From Oscillospiraceae bacterium (lineage in GTDB: Bacteria; Bacillota; Clostridia; Oscillospirales; Oscillospiraceae), in contig JAFYAU010000030.1 of assembly GCA_017540565.1 (NCBI GenBank), forward strand, positions 1-64,000: a stretch of 64,000 nt of DNA, given 5' to 3'. Below are positions 1-8,190 of this stretch, one piece after another; position 1 is the stretch's first letter, and each line of letters opens with the position of its first letter. Position numbers and translations under genes: made by a program. Below the pieces are notes generated by a model. It was not told the DNA's origin. It was given only the letters and a program-made list of their open reading frames with translations, and ran no database searches.

Positions 1-1
1 C

Positions 2-550
2 GGCCTGATGGTGCTGGCGAACACGGCGCAGGCCGCGGCGGCCCTGTCCGCCGCCATCGCGGAGGGGCGGATGGAGAAGACCTATATGGCGGCCGTCTGC
101 GGAAGGCCGGAGCCCCCGGAGGGGGAGATGCGGGACCTGCTTTTCCACGACGCGGGAAAGAACAAAAGCTACACGGTCCGGCGGATGCGGAAGGGTGTGC
201 GCGAAGCGCGGCTGGCCTACCGCACGCTGGGATCCGCAGAGACGGAATACGGACCGCTGACGCTGGTCAGCGTGACGCTGGACACCGGGCGGACCCACCA
301 GATCCGGGTCCAGTTCGCCTCGCGGGGCATGCCCCTGGCGGGGGACGGAAAATACGGCAGCCGGTCCCGGGGCCCGGCGCCGGCGCTGTTCAGCGCCGGC
401 CTGTGGTTCCCGCACCCGTTGACCGGGGAGCCGATGGCGTTCCGCGCGCTGCCGGACCCGGAGACGGAGGCCTGGCGTCCGGCGGCGGAACTGCTGCGCG
501 CCTGTGCCGCGGATATGCGGAAAGACGGGGAAGGAGCGGATGACGGATGA
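2..550 (+). CDS. RluA-family RNA pseudouridine synthase, C-terminal part (5' end outside window)
   Basis: The reading frame is open at the left edge, so the true start and the catalytic Asp motif lie outside the window. The visible 182 residues match the second half of the RluA/RluC/RluD catalytic domain. The diagnostic stretch is GRTHQIRVQFA followed by GDGKYG, which forms the RNA-binding and active-site region. The family isomerises uridine to pseudouridine in rRNA or tRNA in the cytoplasm. The target base cannot be told from this fragment. Its stop overlaps the start of the next gene by four bases (ATGA), which suggests translational coupling. Confidence 0.88.
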   Translation, partial: GLMVLANTAQAAAALSAAIAEGRMEKTYMAAVCGRPEPPEGEMRDLLFHDAGKNKSYTVRRMRKGVREARLAYRTLGSAETEYGPLTLVSVTLDTGRTHQIRVQFASRGMPLAGDGKYGSRSRGPAPALFSAGLWFPHPLTGEPMAFRALPDPETEAWRPAAELLRACAADMRKDGEGADDG

Positions 551-2007
551 GGAAACTGCTTGTCGGGCTGTTCATCGCCATCGTCTGCTTCGCTTTCGTC
601 ATCGCCGTGGGGAACACGTATACGCTGAAGTACGACGTGCCCCCGCGGAGCGCCTCCGCGGAAGAGTACGAGGTGACGCTGGATCAGGAGAGTCCGCTCG
701 CGGAGATCACGGGCGTTGCCCTCAGAGACGGCAGGATCGAGGTCGGCCTGCGCTCCCTGGAGGGGCGGGGCAGAGGCCACATCATCATCCGGGGGCCGGA
801 CGGCTTCTCCTGGATGGGGAGCTTCCACGTGCACACCTTCGGAGTGATCACGGAGGACCTGTTTTTCGGATGGACCCGGGGAGGATGGGTGTTCTCCGCC
901 GGCGCCGTCCTCTGGCTCCTGTATCTGCTGGGGAGCATGATCCTGGAGTACCGCAGGGACATGCGGGCCAGCCTGTACCGGTACCGCAACGTCAGGGACC
1001 TGGGGCTGCTCCTGTTCATCGCGGGGACGCTGGCGGGCATCGCGCCCAGCGCGGCCGGGGACCGGTCCCTGAGCGACACGGCGCACTCCGTCGTGAACGC
1101 TTCTGGCGCGTTCTCCACGTTCCTGCTTCCGGTGGCGTTCGTCACCTTCATCCTGGTCACGCTGAGCACCGTCCAGCTGATGAGGAAGGAGGGCCGGAAC
1201 TGGCGGAACCTGCTGGCCTGCTTCCTCGGCGTCTTCGTCTGCCTGGCCACGGTGTTCCCCTACGCGCTGAGCGACTACCTGTTCTGGCACAGCCCGGTGG
1301 ATTTCCACAGGGAGACGAGCGTCCTCATGCACGCGGAGATGGCCTTCGAGGAGATCATCTTCACCGGAGTGGCCTATCTGGAGTGCATCCTGCTCGCCAC
1401 CGTCATCCTGGCCGTGAAGGCCGCCCGGCACGTCCCTCCCTTCGACCGGGAGTACGTGCTGATCCTGGGCAGCCAGATCAACCGGGACGGGACCCTGACG
1501 AAGCTCCTGCAGGGCCGCGCGGACCGCGCCCTGGAATTCGCGGAGATGCAGCGGCAGGCCGGGGGCCCGGATCCGGTCTTCGTGCCCTCCGGAGGGCAGG
1601 GGCCGGACGAGGTGATCTCCGAGGCCGAGGCCATGCGCCGCTATCTTATGGAGCGCGGCGTGCCGGAGGACCGAATCCTCCCGGAGGACCGGTCGGCCAA
1701 CACCTACGAGAACCTGAGGAACTCCGCGGCGCTGATCCGGGAGAGAGACCCGGAGGGCGAGCCGAAGATCGCGTTCTCCACGACGAACTACCACGTGTTC
1801 CGGGCCGGCATGCTGGGCTGGAGCCAGGGGATCCGGGCCGAGGGGCTCGGCAGCAGGACGAAGCGCTATTTCTGGATCAACGCCTTCGTCCGGGAGTTCA
1901 TCGCCACGCTGTACTCCGAGCGGAGGACGCATCTGCTGGTCATGGCCGGCCTGACGGTCATCATCCTGTTCCTCGTGACCATCATCTACGTCTCCCGGCT
2001 CCTGTGA
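547..2007 (+). CDS. Polytopic membrane protein with C-terminal YdcF/SanA (DUF218) domain
   Basis: This 486-residue protein starts at an ATG overlapping the previous stop. An N-terminal membrane segment (about 5-22) precedes a short extracytoplasmic-looking stretch. Several more membrane segments follow between about 100 and 290. A DUF218 domain occupies about 300-450, beginning YVLILGSQIN and containing VPSGGQGPDE, ANTYENLRNS and FSTTNYHVFRA, which are typical YdcF/ElyC features. One last membrane helix ends the protein. The family is linked to envelope and peptidoglycan-precursor homeostasis, but the biochemical reaction is not settled. The fusion of several N-terminal helices to DUF218 is a known Firmicutes arrangement. 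Function beyond envelope association is inference. Confidence 0.85.
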   Translation: MRKLLVGLFIAIVCFAFVIAVGNTYTLKYDVPPRSASAEEYEVTLDQESPLAEITGVALRDGRIEVGLRSLEGRGRGHIIIRGPDGFSWMGSFHVHTFGVITEDLFFGWTRGGWVFSAGAVLWLLYLLGSMILEYRRDMRASLYRYRNVRDLGLLLFIAGTLAGIAPSAAGDRSLSDTAHSVVNASGAFSTFLLPVAFVTFILVTLSTVQLMRKEGRNWRNLLACFLGVFVCLATVFPYALSDYLFWHSPVDFHRETSVLMHAEMAFEEIIFTGVAYLECILLATVILAVKAARHVPPFDREYVLILGSQINRDGTLTKLLQGRADRALEFAEMQRQAGGPDPVFVPSGGQGPDEVISEAEAMRRYLMERGVPEDRILPEDRSANTYENLRNSAALIRERDPEGEPKIAFSTTNYHVFRAGMLGWSQGIRAEGLGSRTKRYFWINAFVREFIATLYSERRTHLLVMAGLTVIILFLVTIIYVSRLL

Positions 2008-2032
2008 CCCGGGGAAGGGAGGGGACGGAAGG

Positions 2033-2389
2033 ATGCAGACGATCGGACAGGCGCTGGACAGGCTGGAACGCTCGGCGTTCCGCTCGCGCTTCCGGCTGTC
2101 CGAAAAGGACAGACGGTATCTGGAGGAGAAGGGGCCGGAGGTCATCCGGCGGCACGCGGAGGACTTCGTGAGGCAGAAGCTCGCCCCGGCGGAGCCGGCC
2201 AACGACGGCCGGCAGACGCCCATGCGGGGGCATCCGGTCTTCCTGGCCATGCACGCCACGGCCTGCTGCTGCCGCGGCTGCCTGGAGAAATGGTACCGGG
2301 TGCCGAAGGGACGGCCGCTGACGGAGAGCCAGCAGAAAAAGATCGTGGACCTGCTGATGGCCTGGATCGAACGGCAGAAAGAGAGATGA
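2033..2389 (+). CDS. DUF4186 family protein
   Basis: A 118-residue soluble protein with an AAGGAGGGG-like ribosome binding site before its ATG. The central part carries HATACCCRGCLEKWY followed by a Leu/Ile-rich helix ending the protein, which is the hallmark of DUF4186. Several Cys and His residues in that motif could bind a metal, but this is inference. No biochemical role is known for the family. It sits 25 bp after the YdcF-type gene and is probably co-transcribed with it. Confidence 0.82.
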   Translation: MQTIGQALDRLERSAFRSRFRLSEKDRRYLEEKGPEVIRRHAEDFVRQKLAPAEPANDGRQTPMRGHPVFLAMHATACCCRGCLEKWYRVPKGRPLTESQQKKIVDLLMAWIERQKER

Positions 2390-2415
2390 CGCGGGCGTTC
2401 GCCGGAACGCCCGCG
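2390..2415 (+). terminator. Perfect 11-bp hairpin after DUF4186 gene
   Basis: CGCGGGCGTTC (2390-2400) pairs with GAACGCCCGCG (2405-2415) around a 4-base loop, directly at the stop codon. There is no downstream T-run, so it may stabilise or attenuate the transcript rather than end it. Confidence 0.45.
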
Positions 2416-2477
2416 TACGTACGGAAGAGAAAGGACCGGCGCGGCCGTGCGGCGGCGCCGGAGAGGGAAGACGGAAC

Positions 2478-3137
2478 GTGAGAAAGAGGATCGCGCTGCA
2501 GTGGCTGCGGATCGCCGCGGGGCTGCTGGTGTTCGCCTTCGGCGTGCACCTGACCATTTTCGCCAACATCGGGCTGGCGCCCTGGGACTGCCTGGGGATG
2601 GGGGTCTCGAAGCACACGCCCCTGAACTACGGGCTGTCCATGACGCTGATCGCCGTGGCCGTCCTGATCGTGGACCTGCTCCTGAAGGAGCGCATCGGGT
2701 TCGGAACGGTGATCGACGCGCTGCTGACGGGCAATTTCGTGCAGATGTTCAACGATCTCAACCCGCTGCCGGAGAACGGCAGCCTGTGGCTCGGGATCGT
2801 CATCATGCTCGCCGGCTTCGTGTTCATGGCCCTGGGCATGTGGATCTACATGCTGGGCGGCCAGTGCTGCGGACCCAGGGACTCGCTGCTGGTGGGCCTG
2901 GGCAAGCGGCTGCGGCGGCTGCCCATCGGGCTGGTGGAGATCCTGCTGTGGGCGGCGGTCCTGCTGGCCGGATGGCTGCTGGGCGGGCCCGTCGGCATCG
3001 GGACCCTGATCAGCACCGTCGGCGCCGGCGCCGTGATGCAGCTGGTATATCACCTGGTGCGGTTCGAACCGAGGGACGTGCGCCACCGGGACATCCCCGA
3101 GGTGATCCGGGAACTGGCGGGGAAAGACGGAACATGA
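2478..3137 (+). CDS. YczE/YitT-like integral membrane protein
   Basis: A 219-residue protein with a GTG start preceded by GAGGGAAG. It has about five hydrophobic segments (about 10-30, 50-70, 105-130, 150-175, 180-200). The N-terminal LRIAAGLLVFAFGVHLTIFAN followed by GLAPWDCL matches the YczE family of Bacillota membrane proteins. A further GGQCCGPRDSL loop lies near the middle. The family's substrate is unknown; YczE sits by surfactin genes in Bacillus but is not specific to them. A strong hairpin follows the gene. Confidence 0.82.
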   Translation: MRKRIALQWLRIAAGLLVFAFGVHLTIFANIGLAPWDCLGMGVSKHTPLNYGLSMTLIAVAVLIVDLLLKERIGFGTVIDALLTGNFVQMFNDLNPLPENGSLWLGIVIMLAGFVFMALGMWIYMLGGQCCGPRDSLLVGLGKRLRRLPIGLVEILLWAAVLLAGWLLGGPVGIGTLISTVGAGAVMQLVYHLVRFEPRDVRHRDIPEVIRELAGKDGT

Positions 3138-3141
3138 GAAA

Positions 3142-3178
3142 ACAGGGCCGCGGTCCGGAAACGGGACCGCGGCCCTGT
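3142..3178. terminator. Bidirectional hairpin between convergent genes
   Basis: ACAGGGCCGCGGTCC (3142-3156) pairs perfectly with 3164-3178 around a 7-base loop. It lies between two genes that converge, one ending at 3137 and one at 3207. No long T-run is present on either side, so efficiency is uncertain. Confidence 0.65.
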
Positions 3179-3206
3179 ATCTGTCTCTGCGGGGAAAGAG
3201 GGGAAA

Positions 3207-3755
3207 CTACGCCTCGAAGCTGCGGCACCGGAGCTTCCGGGACTGCAGGGCGACCGAGACGGCGAGGGCGGCAGCGCATCCCTGCGCGACGGCGAAGATG
3301 ACGTCCGGAGCCGTGACCCCGAGGAAGAGGTGGGTCAGGACATAGACCAGATGGCCGGCGAAGCATACGGCGGCGCAGACGCCGAGGACGGCCGAGACGG
3401 GGAGGAAACGGCCGGAGGAGGTGTCGTACGTGCGGCGCTGCATCGGGACCTCCGCCCGGACGGCCCGCACGCAGGAGACGAGCAGGACGGCGGAGGCGAC
3501 AAGGGCGATTCCGTAGGGGAAGATGACGAAAGGGGAGAACCGCATGGAGACGACCGGGAGCAGGCCCGAGAGGACCATGAACGCGGCCGCGATGGCTGAG
3601 GAGAGAAGGCAGCGGCGCAGACGCGGCGCGCAGTCCGGCTCCTCGTATTCGTACAGGAGCCCGTGATAGCGTACCTTGCCGTCGGGGGAGACGGTATAGT
3701 CCCGCGCGTATTCGTACAGGCGCTTCACGCGGACCTTCTTCTTTTTTTCCGCCAT
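3207..3755 (-). CDS. Small membrane protein of unknown function, paralogue of the gene at 27628-28215
   Basis: A 182-residue protein. A short basic N-terminus (MAEKKKKVRVKR) and a cytoplasmic stretch DYTVSPDGKVRYHGLLYEY come first. Four hydrophobic segments follow (about 50-70, 75-95, 125-145, 155-175). The same plan and the same DYTVS-x-x-G-x-x-x-Y-x-G-x-LY motif recur at 27628-28215, so the two are paralogues. I do not recognise a named family. The gene is divergent from the TetR gene at 3855 and marks the left edge of the catabolic block. A GGAGGA ribosome binding site precedes the ATG. Confidence 0.75.
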   Translation of the reverse strand: MAEKKKKVRVKRLYEYARDYTVSPDGKVRYHGLLYEYEEPDCAPRLRRCLLSSAIAAAFMVLSGLLPVVSMRFSPFVIFPYGIALVASAVLLVSCVRAVRAEVPMQRRTYDTSSGRFLPVSAVLGVCAAVCFAGHLVYVLTHLFLGVTAPDVIFAVAQGCAAALAVSVALQSRKLRCRSFEA

Positions 3756-3815
3756 GGGGATCCTCCTTTCCGGCGCGGCAGAGGATTGACAGCCGTGCTA
3801 TAATGAATTATTTGA

Positions 3816-3833
3816 TTAATGAATACTCGCTAA
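3816..3833. promoter_or_regulatory. Operator-like 18-bp palindrome in front of tetR (site 1 of 4)
   Basis: TTAATGAATACTCGCTAA fits TTAnnGAnYRnTCnnTAA, an inverted repeat shared with sites at 9587, 10125 and 15905. It lies 22 bp before the TetR start codon and just downstream of the promoter-like TATAAT at 3799. Autoregulation by that TetR protein is the likely meaning (inference). Confidence 0.6.
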
Positions 3834-3854
3834 GGAAAGGGATAAGAGGTAAAA

Positions 3855-4436
3855 TTGAGGAATACGGAACAGAACAGGAAGGAACTCATCCTGGAGACGG
3901 CGCAGGAGCTGTTCTACAGGAACGGATACGACAGCACCTCCGTGCGCGAGCTGGCGAAGGAGACGGGGCTGAGCGTGGCGGGCGTCTATTATTTCTTCAG
4001 CGACAAGCAGGACATCCTGTTCACCCTCCTGAACAGGACGGTGGACCGGCTGAACGCTTCGCTGAAGGCCGGCGGACCGGACGGCCCCGACTGCGGGAGA
4101 ACGGTCCTCGCCATCATCCGGAACCTGCTGGCCCACAGCATCCGGAACGGAAAGGAACTGAACGTGCTGGACAGGGAGGTCATGCGGCTGACGCCGGAGC
4201 GCGCCGCGAAGATCCGCGAGACCAGGGACTTCGGAAGGCAGATCCTGATCGAGGCCCTGTCGGACTACTGCGAACAGCACGCGCTCCCGGACCCGGACAT
4301 CTACTACGCGGCCTTTACCGTCTTCTCGCAGACGGCCTGGTTCGCGCGGTGGTACTCGGTGACGGAAGAGGGACTGGACGCTTTCGCGGAGCGTATCTTC
4401 GCGATGGGCGTGAAGGCGCTGACGGCAAACGCGTGA
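3855..4436 (+). CDS. TetR/AcrR family transcriptional regulator (first of two)
   Basis: A 193-residue regulator. The start is TTG at 3855, chosen because AGAGGT sits just upstream and the family N-terminus begins here. An N-terminal helix-turn-helix covers about 20-50, with ETGLSVAGVYYFFSDKQDILF as the recognition-helix region. The rest is a helical ligand-binding domain. It is clearly similar to the TetR at 25491 (ATGLSVAGIYYFF). An 18-bp palindrome lies 22 bp upstream, and three more copies precede other genes of the block, so this protein is the best candidate to bind them. The effector is unknown. A strong terminator follows. Confidence 0.9.
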   Translation: MRNTEQNRKELILETAQELFYRNGYDSTSVRELAKETGLSVAGVYYFFSDKQDILFTLLNRTVDRLNASLKAGGPDGPDCGRTVLAIIRNLLAHSIRNGKELNVLDREVMRLTPERAAKIRETRDFGRQILIEALSDYCEQHALPDPDIYYAAFTVFSQTAWFARWYSVTEEGLDAFAERIFAMGVKALTANA

Positions 4437-4486
4437 CGGACGGAGTGACGCCTCCCGCGGAAACCGCGGACGGAGAGGACAGGAGA

Positions 4487-4525
4487 CAGCACGGATCATC
4501 CCGGATGATCCGTGCTGCCTTTTTT
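4487..4525 (+). terminator. Intrinsic terminator of tetR
   Basis: CAGCACGGATCATC (4487-4500) pairs with 4504-4517 around CCG and is followed by a T-run (4520-4525). It separates the TetR gene from the convergent glycyl-radical enzyme gene. Confidence 0.85.
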
Positions 4526-4538
4526 CATGCGCCGGGCT

Positions 4539-7034
4539 TTACCAGCGGTTCTGTTCCGTACGGTGGATGATATCCAGCTGCCCGACGGGGTCGATCTCGA
4601 CGAAGTAGGCAACGTAGCTGGCGACGCGGACGAGCAGGTCCTGGTATTCCTCCGGGTGTTCGATCGCGGCGTGCAGCATCTTGCTGTCGATCACGTTGAA
4701 CTGGACGTGGTAGTCGCCCAGGGCCTCGAACGCGCGCAGGTAGGCGACGAAGCGGTCGACGTCCTCGTCCGTGGCGAAGATCTGGGGCGTCAGGCGCTGA
4801 TTGAGCAGCGTGCCCATCTGGAACCGGGCGGAGGGCAGCTTGGACATGGAGCGGAGCACGGCCGTGGTCCCCTCGACGTCCCGGCCCTGGGTCGGGGACA
4901 TGGCGTCCGCCATGGGCGTGCCCTTTTTGAAGCCGTCGGGCAGGGCGCCGACCGCCATGCCGGCGGTGACGGCGGAATTGCCGAGGCAGGACGCGCCGCG
5001 GAACGTGCCTCCGTAGGAGGGGAAGTTGTCGCGGTTTTTGTTGCAGCGGTCGATCGCGTCGTACCAGATGTTCTGCACGGCAGCGACCCAGCCGTCGGCA
5101 TAGTCGTTGTCGTTGCCGTATTTGGGCACGTCGTGGATCGCCATCTGGCGGAGGCGCTCATAGCCGACCCAGTCGGCGTCCAGAGCGGCGAGCATCTCGT
5201 CCCAGGTGACCTTCCGGTCGCGGTAGATCAGGGAGTCGATGACGGCCATGGCGTCGCCCGTGTTCGCGCTGCCGGCCAGCATGAGGCCGAAGGAATTGCT
5301 CCAGCAGCCGCCCCGGATGAGGTCGGTGCCCTTCTGCAGCGGCCCCTCCAGCAGGCAGGAGGTGAACGGGGCCTCGTTCCACTCGGCCTGCACGGACATC
5401 TCCACCTTGATGGCGCGGCACAGGATATCCATGAAGTAGTCGTTCTGGATCCGGTAGGCGGCCAGGAACTCGTCCATCGTTTTGAAATCCCGCGGGTCGC
5501 CGGTCTCGGGACCGAGCTGTTCGCCGCAGATGGAGCACCGGCCGTTGTGCAGCGTTAGATCGAGGATCTTACCGATGTTGAAGATGCCGGACGCGGAATG
5601 CTGCTGCGTGATGTGCGGCATGGCGATCTCGACGCAGCCGATCACGGCGTAGTCGCGCAGGTCCTCGGGACTCATGTCCGGATAGGCGTTGTGCATCATC
5701 TCCATCGCCTTTCGGTCGCCGTAGAACTTGGGCTTGCCGCGGCCGAGGCGGACGACTTCCGCCGCCTTGCGCAGGTATTCGTACGGCGTGCCCTCCCAGA
5801 TCCGCATGGCGATCTCGGGCTGGATCAGGCCGACCTGCTCCTCCGCCTCCAGGCAGAGCATCGTGACCTCGTTGCAGGCGTCCTTCCCCTCGCGGGTCTG
5901 GCCTCCGATCAGCAGGTTCTGCGTGATCGGGAAGGCGACCTGAACGGAGGCGGAGCTGTAGTCGTACAGCTGCGTCCATTCCGCGGTCTTCACGAAGAAG
6001 CATTCCAGCATCTCCAGGGCCTGCTCCCTCGTCAGTTCCTTCCGCTCCTCGACGGATTTCACGTAGTAGGGATACATGTACTGGTCGAAGCGGCCGAAGG
6101 AATCCGCGTAGTTCATCTGCTCGCCCAGGATCAGGATCTGGGTCATCCAGACCGCCTGCAGGGCCTCCTGCCAGCTGTCGGCGGGTTCCATGGGGACCTT
6201 CTTCACGATGCGGGAGATCTCCTCCAGCTCCGCCTTCCTCTGCGGGTCGGGCTCCTTCGCGGCCATTTCGGCGGCCAGCGCGCTGTATCTGCCGCACAGG
6301 ATCTCGGCGCCCTCCAGGCTGATGAGGACGGCGTCGTAGAAATCCGCCTTCTCCTTTTTGTAGAAGCGGTTGTAATCCGCGAGATTGGCCTCGCGGTAGA
6401 ACTCGACCTGGCGCCGGATCCCGTTGAGTCCCAGTTCCAGCACCTTCTGGTAGTTGGACAGCGCGTGGCCGGCGTCGGCCCTCGTCATCAGGTCGGCGAA
6501 GTTGGGAAGGTGCGGGCACTTCGCCGTTCCGGCGAAAGCCTTCTCCCGGATCTCCTGATCGCCGCGGGCGTAGATCTCGTCCTCCATGCAGCGGCCCTTG
6601 AAGAAGGGGACGATCTGTTCGCGGATGATCTTCCGCTCCTCTTCGGAGATGTGATGCCGGTCGTTCGAACGGATCTCATAGTCGTAGACCGGATGATCCA
6701 GCTCCGCGTCCAGCTGGTTGCCCAGCAGGGAGCCGAAGATCAGGGAGGCGCGGACCTTGCTGTTGACGTTTCCGATGATCAGCTCGCCGTCGTAGATGTT
6801 CAATGTGCGCGTCTCCTGGAAACGCTTGAAGATCTGCGCCCTCTGGATGATGTGGGGGATCTTTCCGTCCGTCTCGCGGTGCACGTCGATCTCGACCAGC
6901 GCGTGCTCGAGACAGATCTCCGGAGTCCGGACCGCCCGGCGGACGGCGGTCTTCACACGCTCGGAGCAGGAGCGTTCGAAGAATTCCTGCCAGCTGCCGA
7001 CCGTCGACAGGTCTTTCGGGATGCATGTGTTCAT
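4539..7034 (-). CDS. Glycyl-radical enzyme homologue with Ser in place of the radical Gly
   Basis: An 831-residue protein of the pyruvate formate-lyase/diol-dehydratase superfamily. The ATG at 7034 is preceded by AAAGGAG at good spacing. The thiyl-radical motif is intact: GCVE at about residues 466-469 (Cys467, Glu469). The C-terminal glycyl-radical loop, normally RVxGY, reads RVASY. Codon AGC at 4617-4619 makes residue 806 Ser, and a single base change would restore GGC (Gly). The rest of the loop (AYFVEID) is family-like. As read, it could not form a glycyl radical at the usual site. The order after GCVE (IAMPHITQQHSASG) does not match the choline, glycerol or hydroxyphenylacetate enzymes I know, so the substrate is unassigned. 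Its activase gene lies 114 bp upstream on the same strand. Confidence 0.88.
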   Translation of the reverse strand: MNTCIPKDLSTVGSWQEFFERSCSERVKTAVRRAVRTPEICLEHALVEIDVHRETDGKIPHIIQRAQIFKRFQETRTLNIYDGELIIGNVNSKVRASLIFGSLLGNQLDAELDHPVYDYEIRSNDRHHISEEERKIIREQIVPFFKGRCMEDEIYARGDQEIREKAFAGTAKCPHLPNFADLMTRADAGHALSNYQKVLELGLNGIRRQVEFYREANLADYNRFYKKEKADFYDAVLISLEGAEILCGRYSALAAEMAAKEPDPQRKAELEEISRIVKKVPMEPADSWQEALQAVWMTQILILGEQMNYADSFGRFDQYMYPYYVKSVEERKELTREQALEMLECFFVKTAEWTQLYDYSSASVQVAFPITQNLLIGGQTREGKDACNEVTMLCLEAEEQVGLIQPEIAMRIWEGTPYEYLRKAAEVVRLGRGKPKFYGDRKAMEMMHNAYPDMSPEDLRDYAVIGCVEIAMPHITQQHSASGIFNIGKILDLTLHNGRCSICGEQLGPETGDPRDFKTMDEFLAAYRIQNDYFMDILCRAIKVEMSVQAEWNEAPFTSCLLEGPLQKGTDLIRGGCWSNSFGLMLAGSANTGDAMAVIDSLIYRDRKVTWDEMLAALDADWVGYERLRQMAIHDVPKYGNDNDYADGWVAAVQNIWYDAIDRCNKNRDNFPSYGGTFRGASCLGNSAVTAGMAVGALPDGFKKGTPMADAMSPTQGRDVEGTTAVLRSMSKLPSARFQMGTLLNQRLTPQIFATDEDVDRFVAYLRAFEALGDYHVQFNVIDSKMLHAAIEHPEEYQDLLVRVASYVAYFVEIDPVGQLDIIHRTEQNRW

Positions 7035-7148
7035 GTGAAACTCCTTTCCATCTTCTGGGTGATTGTTGTTCTCACGGGACGATGTTGATATAATGCGTAT
7101 ATGGTCCGGAAGCTGCCGGCCGGGGGACCGCCGGAAGCGCGGCACCGC

Positions 7149-8045
7149 TCATACGATCCTGCAGCGGATGCCCAGCCGTTCGACCAGCTCCCGCTTCCGC
7201 TCCAGTTCGTCCGCACCGAGGGGCTCCAGGTCCAGGACGGGGGAGACCCGGCCGACGGACCGGTAGCGGCTGGCGCCGAGATTGTGGAAATTGATCAGGT
7301 CCAGTTCCTGCACGCAGGAGAGACCGCGCAGGAAGCCGCAGGTCGCGGTCAGGTTTTCGTCGCCGTCCGTCATGCCGGGCACCTGGACGCAGCGGATGAA
7401 GACCTTCGTCCCGTACGCGTCGACCCTGGCGAGATTCTCCAGGATCAGTTCGTTCCCGACGCCGGTCAGTTCCCGGTGCCGTACGGGATCCATGACCTTC
7501 AGATCCCAGAGGAAGAAATCTATGAAGGGAAGCAGACGCTCGACCGACGCCCACGGGACGAAGCCCGTCGTGTCGACTCCGATGGAGACGCCCGCCTCCT
7601 TCAGGAGACGGTAAAGCTCCTCCATGCCGTCGTCGACGTGCATCAGGGGCTCGCCCCCGGAGAAGGTCACGCCGCCCCCGGAGTAGTCGAAGAAGATCCT
7701 GTCCTTCAGGATCTCCGCGGCCAGCGCCTCCGGCGTCCAGTCGGCCCCGATGACGGTGAGCGCCTTCGGCGCGCAGACCTCCGTGCAGGCAAAGCAGCGC
7801 GTGCACAGGGAGCGGTCGACTTCCGACGCCCCGTCCCCGGGAGAGACGGCGCCGGAAGGGCAGACGGAAACGCAGGCGCCGCAGCCGATGCAGCGCTCGG
7901 GGATCCGGCGCAGCTCGAAGGCGGTGTCCTGGGACTCCGGCGTGGAGCACCAGACGCAGCGGAGCGGGCAGCCCTTGAAGTGAACGAGCGTTCGTATACC
8001 CGGCCCGTTGCGGTTCGTCATTCTGGAGATCTCGAATACTCTCAT
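7149..8045 (-). CDS. Glycyl-radical enzyme activating enzyme (radical SAM)
   Basis: A 298-residue radical-SAM activase. The ATG at 8045 is preceded by GGAGG and begins MRVFEISRMTNRNGPG, as in the family. The CxxxCxxC motif that binds the SAM-cleaving 4Fe-4S cluster is C26, C30, C33. A ferredoxin-like insert with two more 4Fe-4S sites follows (C52, C55, C58, C62 and C81, C84, C87, C91), typical of activases for diol-dehydratase-type enzymes. GGGVTFSGGEP is the SAM-binding loop. It should abstract a hydrogen from the partner enzyme's glycine. The partner encoded next door has Ser at that position, although this activase looks complete. Confidence 0.93.
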   Translation of the reverse strand: MRVFEISRMTNRNGPGIRTLVHFKGCPLRCVWCSTPESQDTAFELRRIPERCIGCGACVSVCPSGAVSPGDGASEVDRSLCTRCFACTEVCAPKALTVIGADWTPEALAAEILKDRIFFDYSGGGVTFSGGEPLMHVDDGMEELYRLLKEAGVSIGVDTTGFVPWASVERLLPFIDFFLWDLKVMDPVRHRELTGVGNELILENLARVDAYGTKVFIRCVQVPGMTDGDENLTATCGFLRGLSCVQELDLINFHNLGASRYRSVGRVSPVLDLEPLGADELERKRELVERLGIRCRIV

Positions 8046-8084
8046 GGCAATCCTCCGCGCATGTTCGCATGGTCCTCTGCTTTT

Positions 8085-8112
8085 ATCATAGGGAAACGCG
8101 GCGGGAAAACAA
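8085..8112 (-). promoter_or_regulatory. Candidate promoter for activase/glycyl-radical enzyme genes
   Basis: On the minus strand TTGTTT (8107-8112) and TATGAT (8085-8090) are separated by 16 bp. This lies 40 bp before the activase start and inside the divergent spacer shared with the PocR/AraC regulator. The -35 match is only partial, fitting an activator-dependent promoter. Confidence 0.4.
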
Positions 8113-8190
8113 TGCTCCCGGACGAACAAATATGAACTTTTCCGACATTTATTGTGTCCTTTTTTATCCAAAGGGAGGACGGGTGCCGTC

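Noticed and set aside
217-2259. Long open frame on the minus strand over the RluA and YdcF genes
   Set aside because: It is antisense to clear genes, rich in Arg/Pro/Gly and without family motifs; it is a by-product of high GC codon positions.
3786-3804. TTGACA followed by TATAAT before tetR as a promoter
   Set aside because: The spacer is only 7 bp, too short for sigma-A. The TATAAT may still be a -10 box with another -35, but I cannot show it.
4539-7034. Assigning the glycyl-radical enzyme to choline lyase, glycerol dehydratase or hydroxyphenylacetate decarboxylase
   Set aside because: The residues after GCVE and the missing microcompartment or decarboxylase partner genes do not fit any of them.
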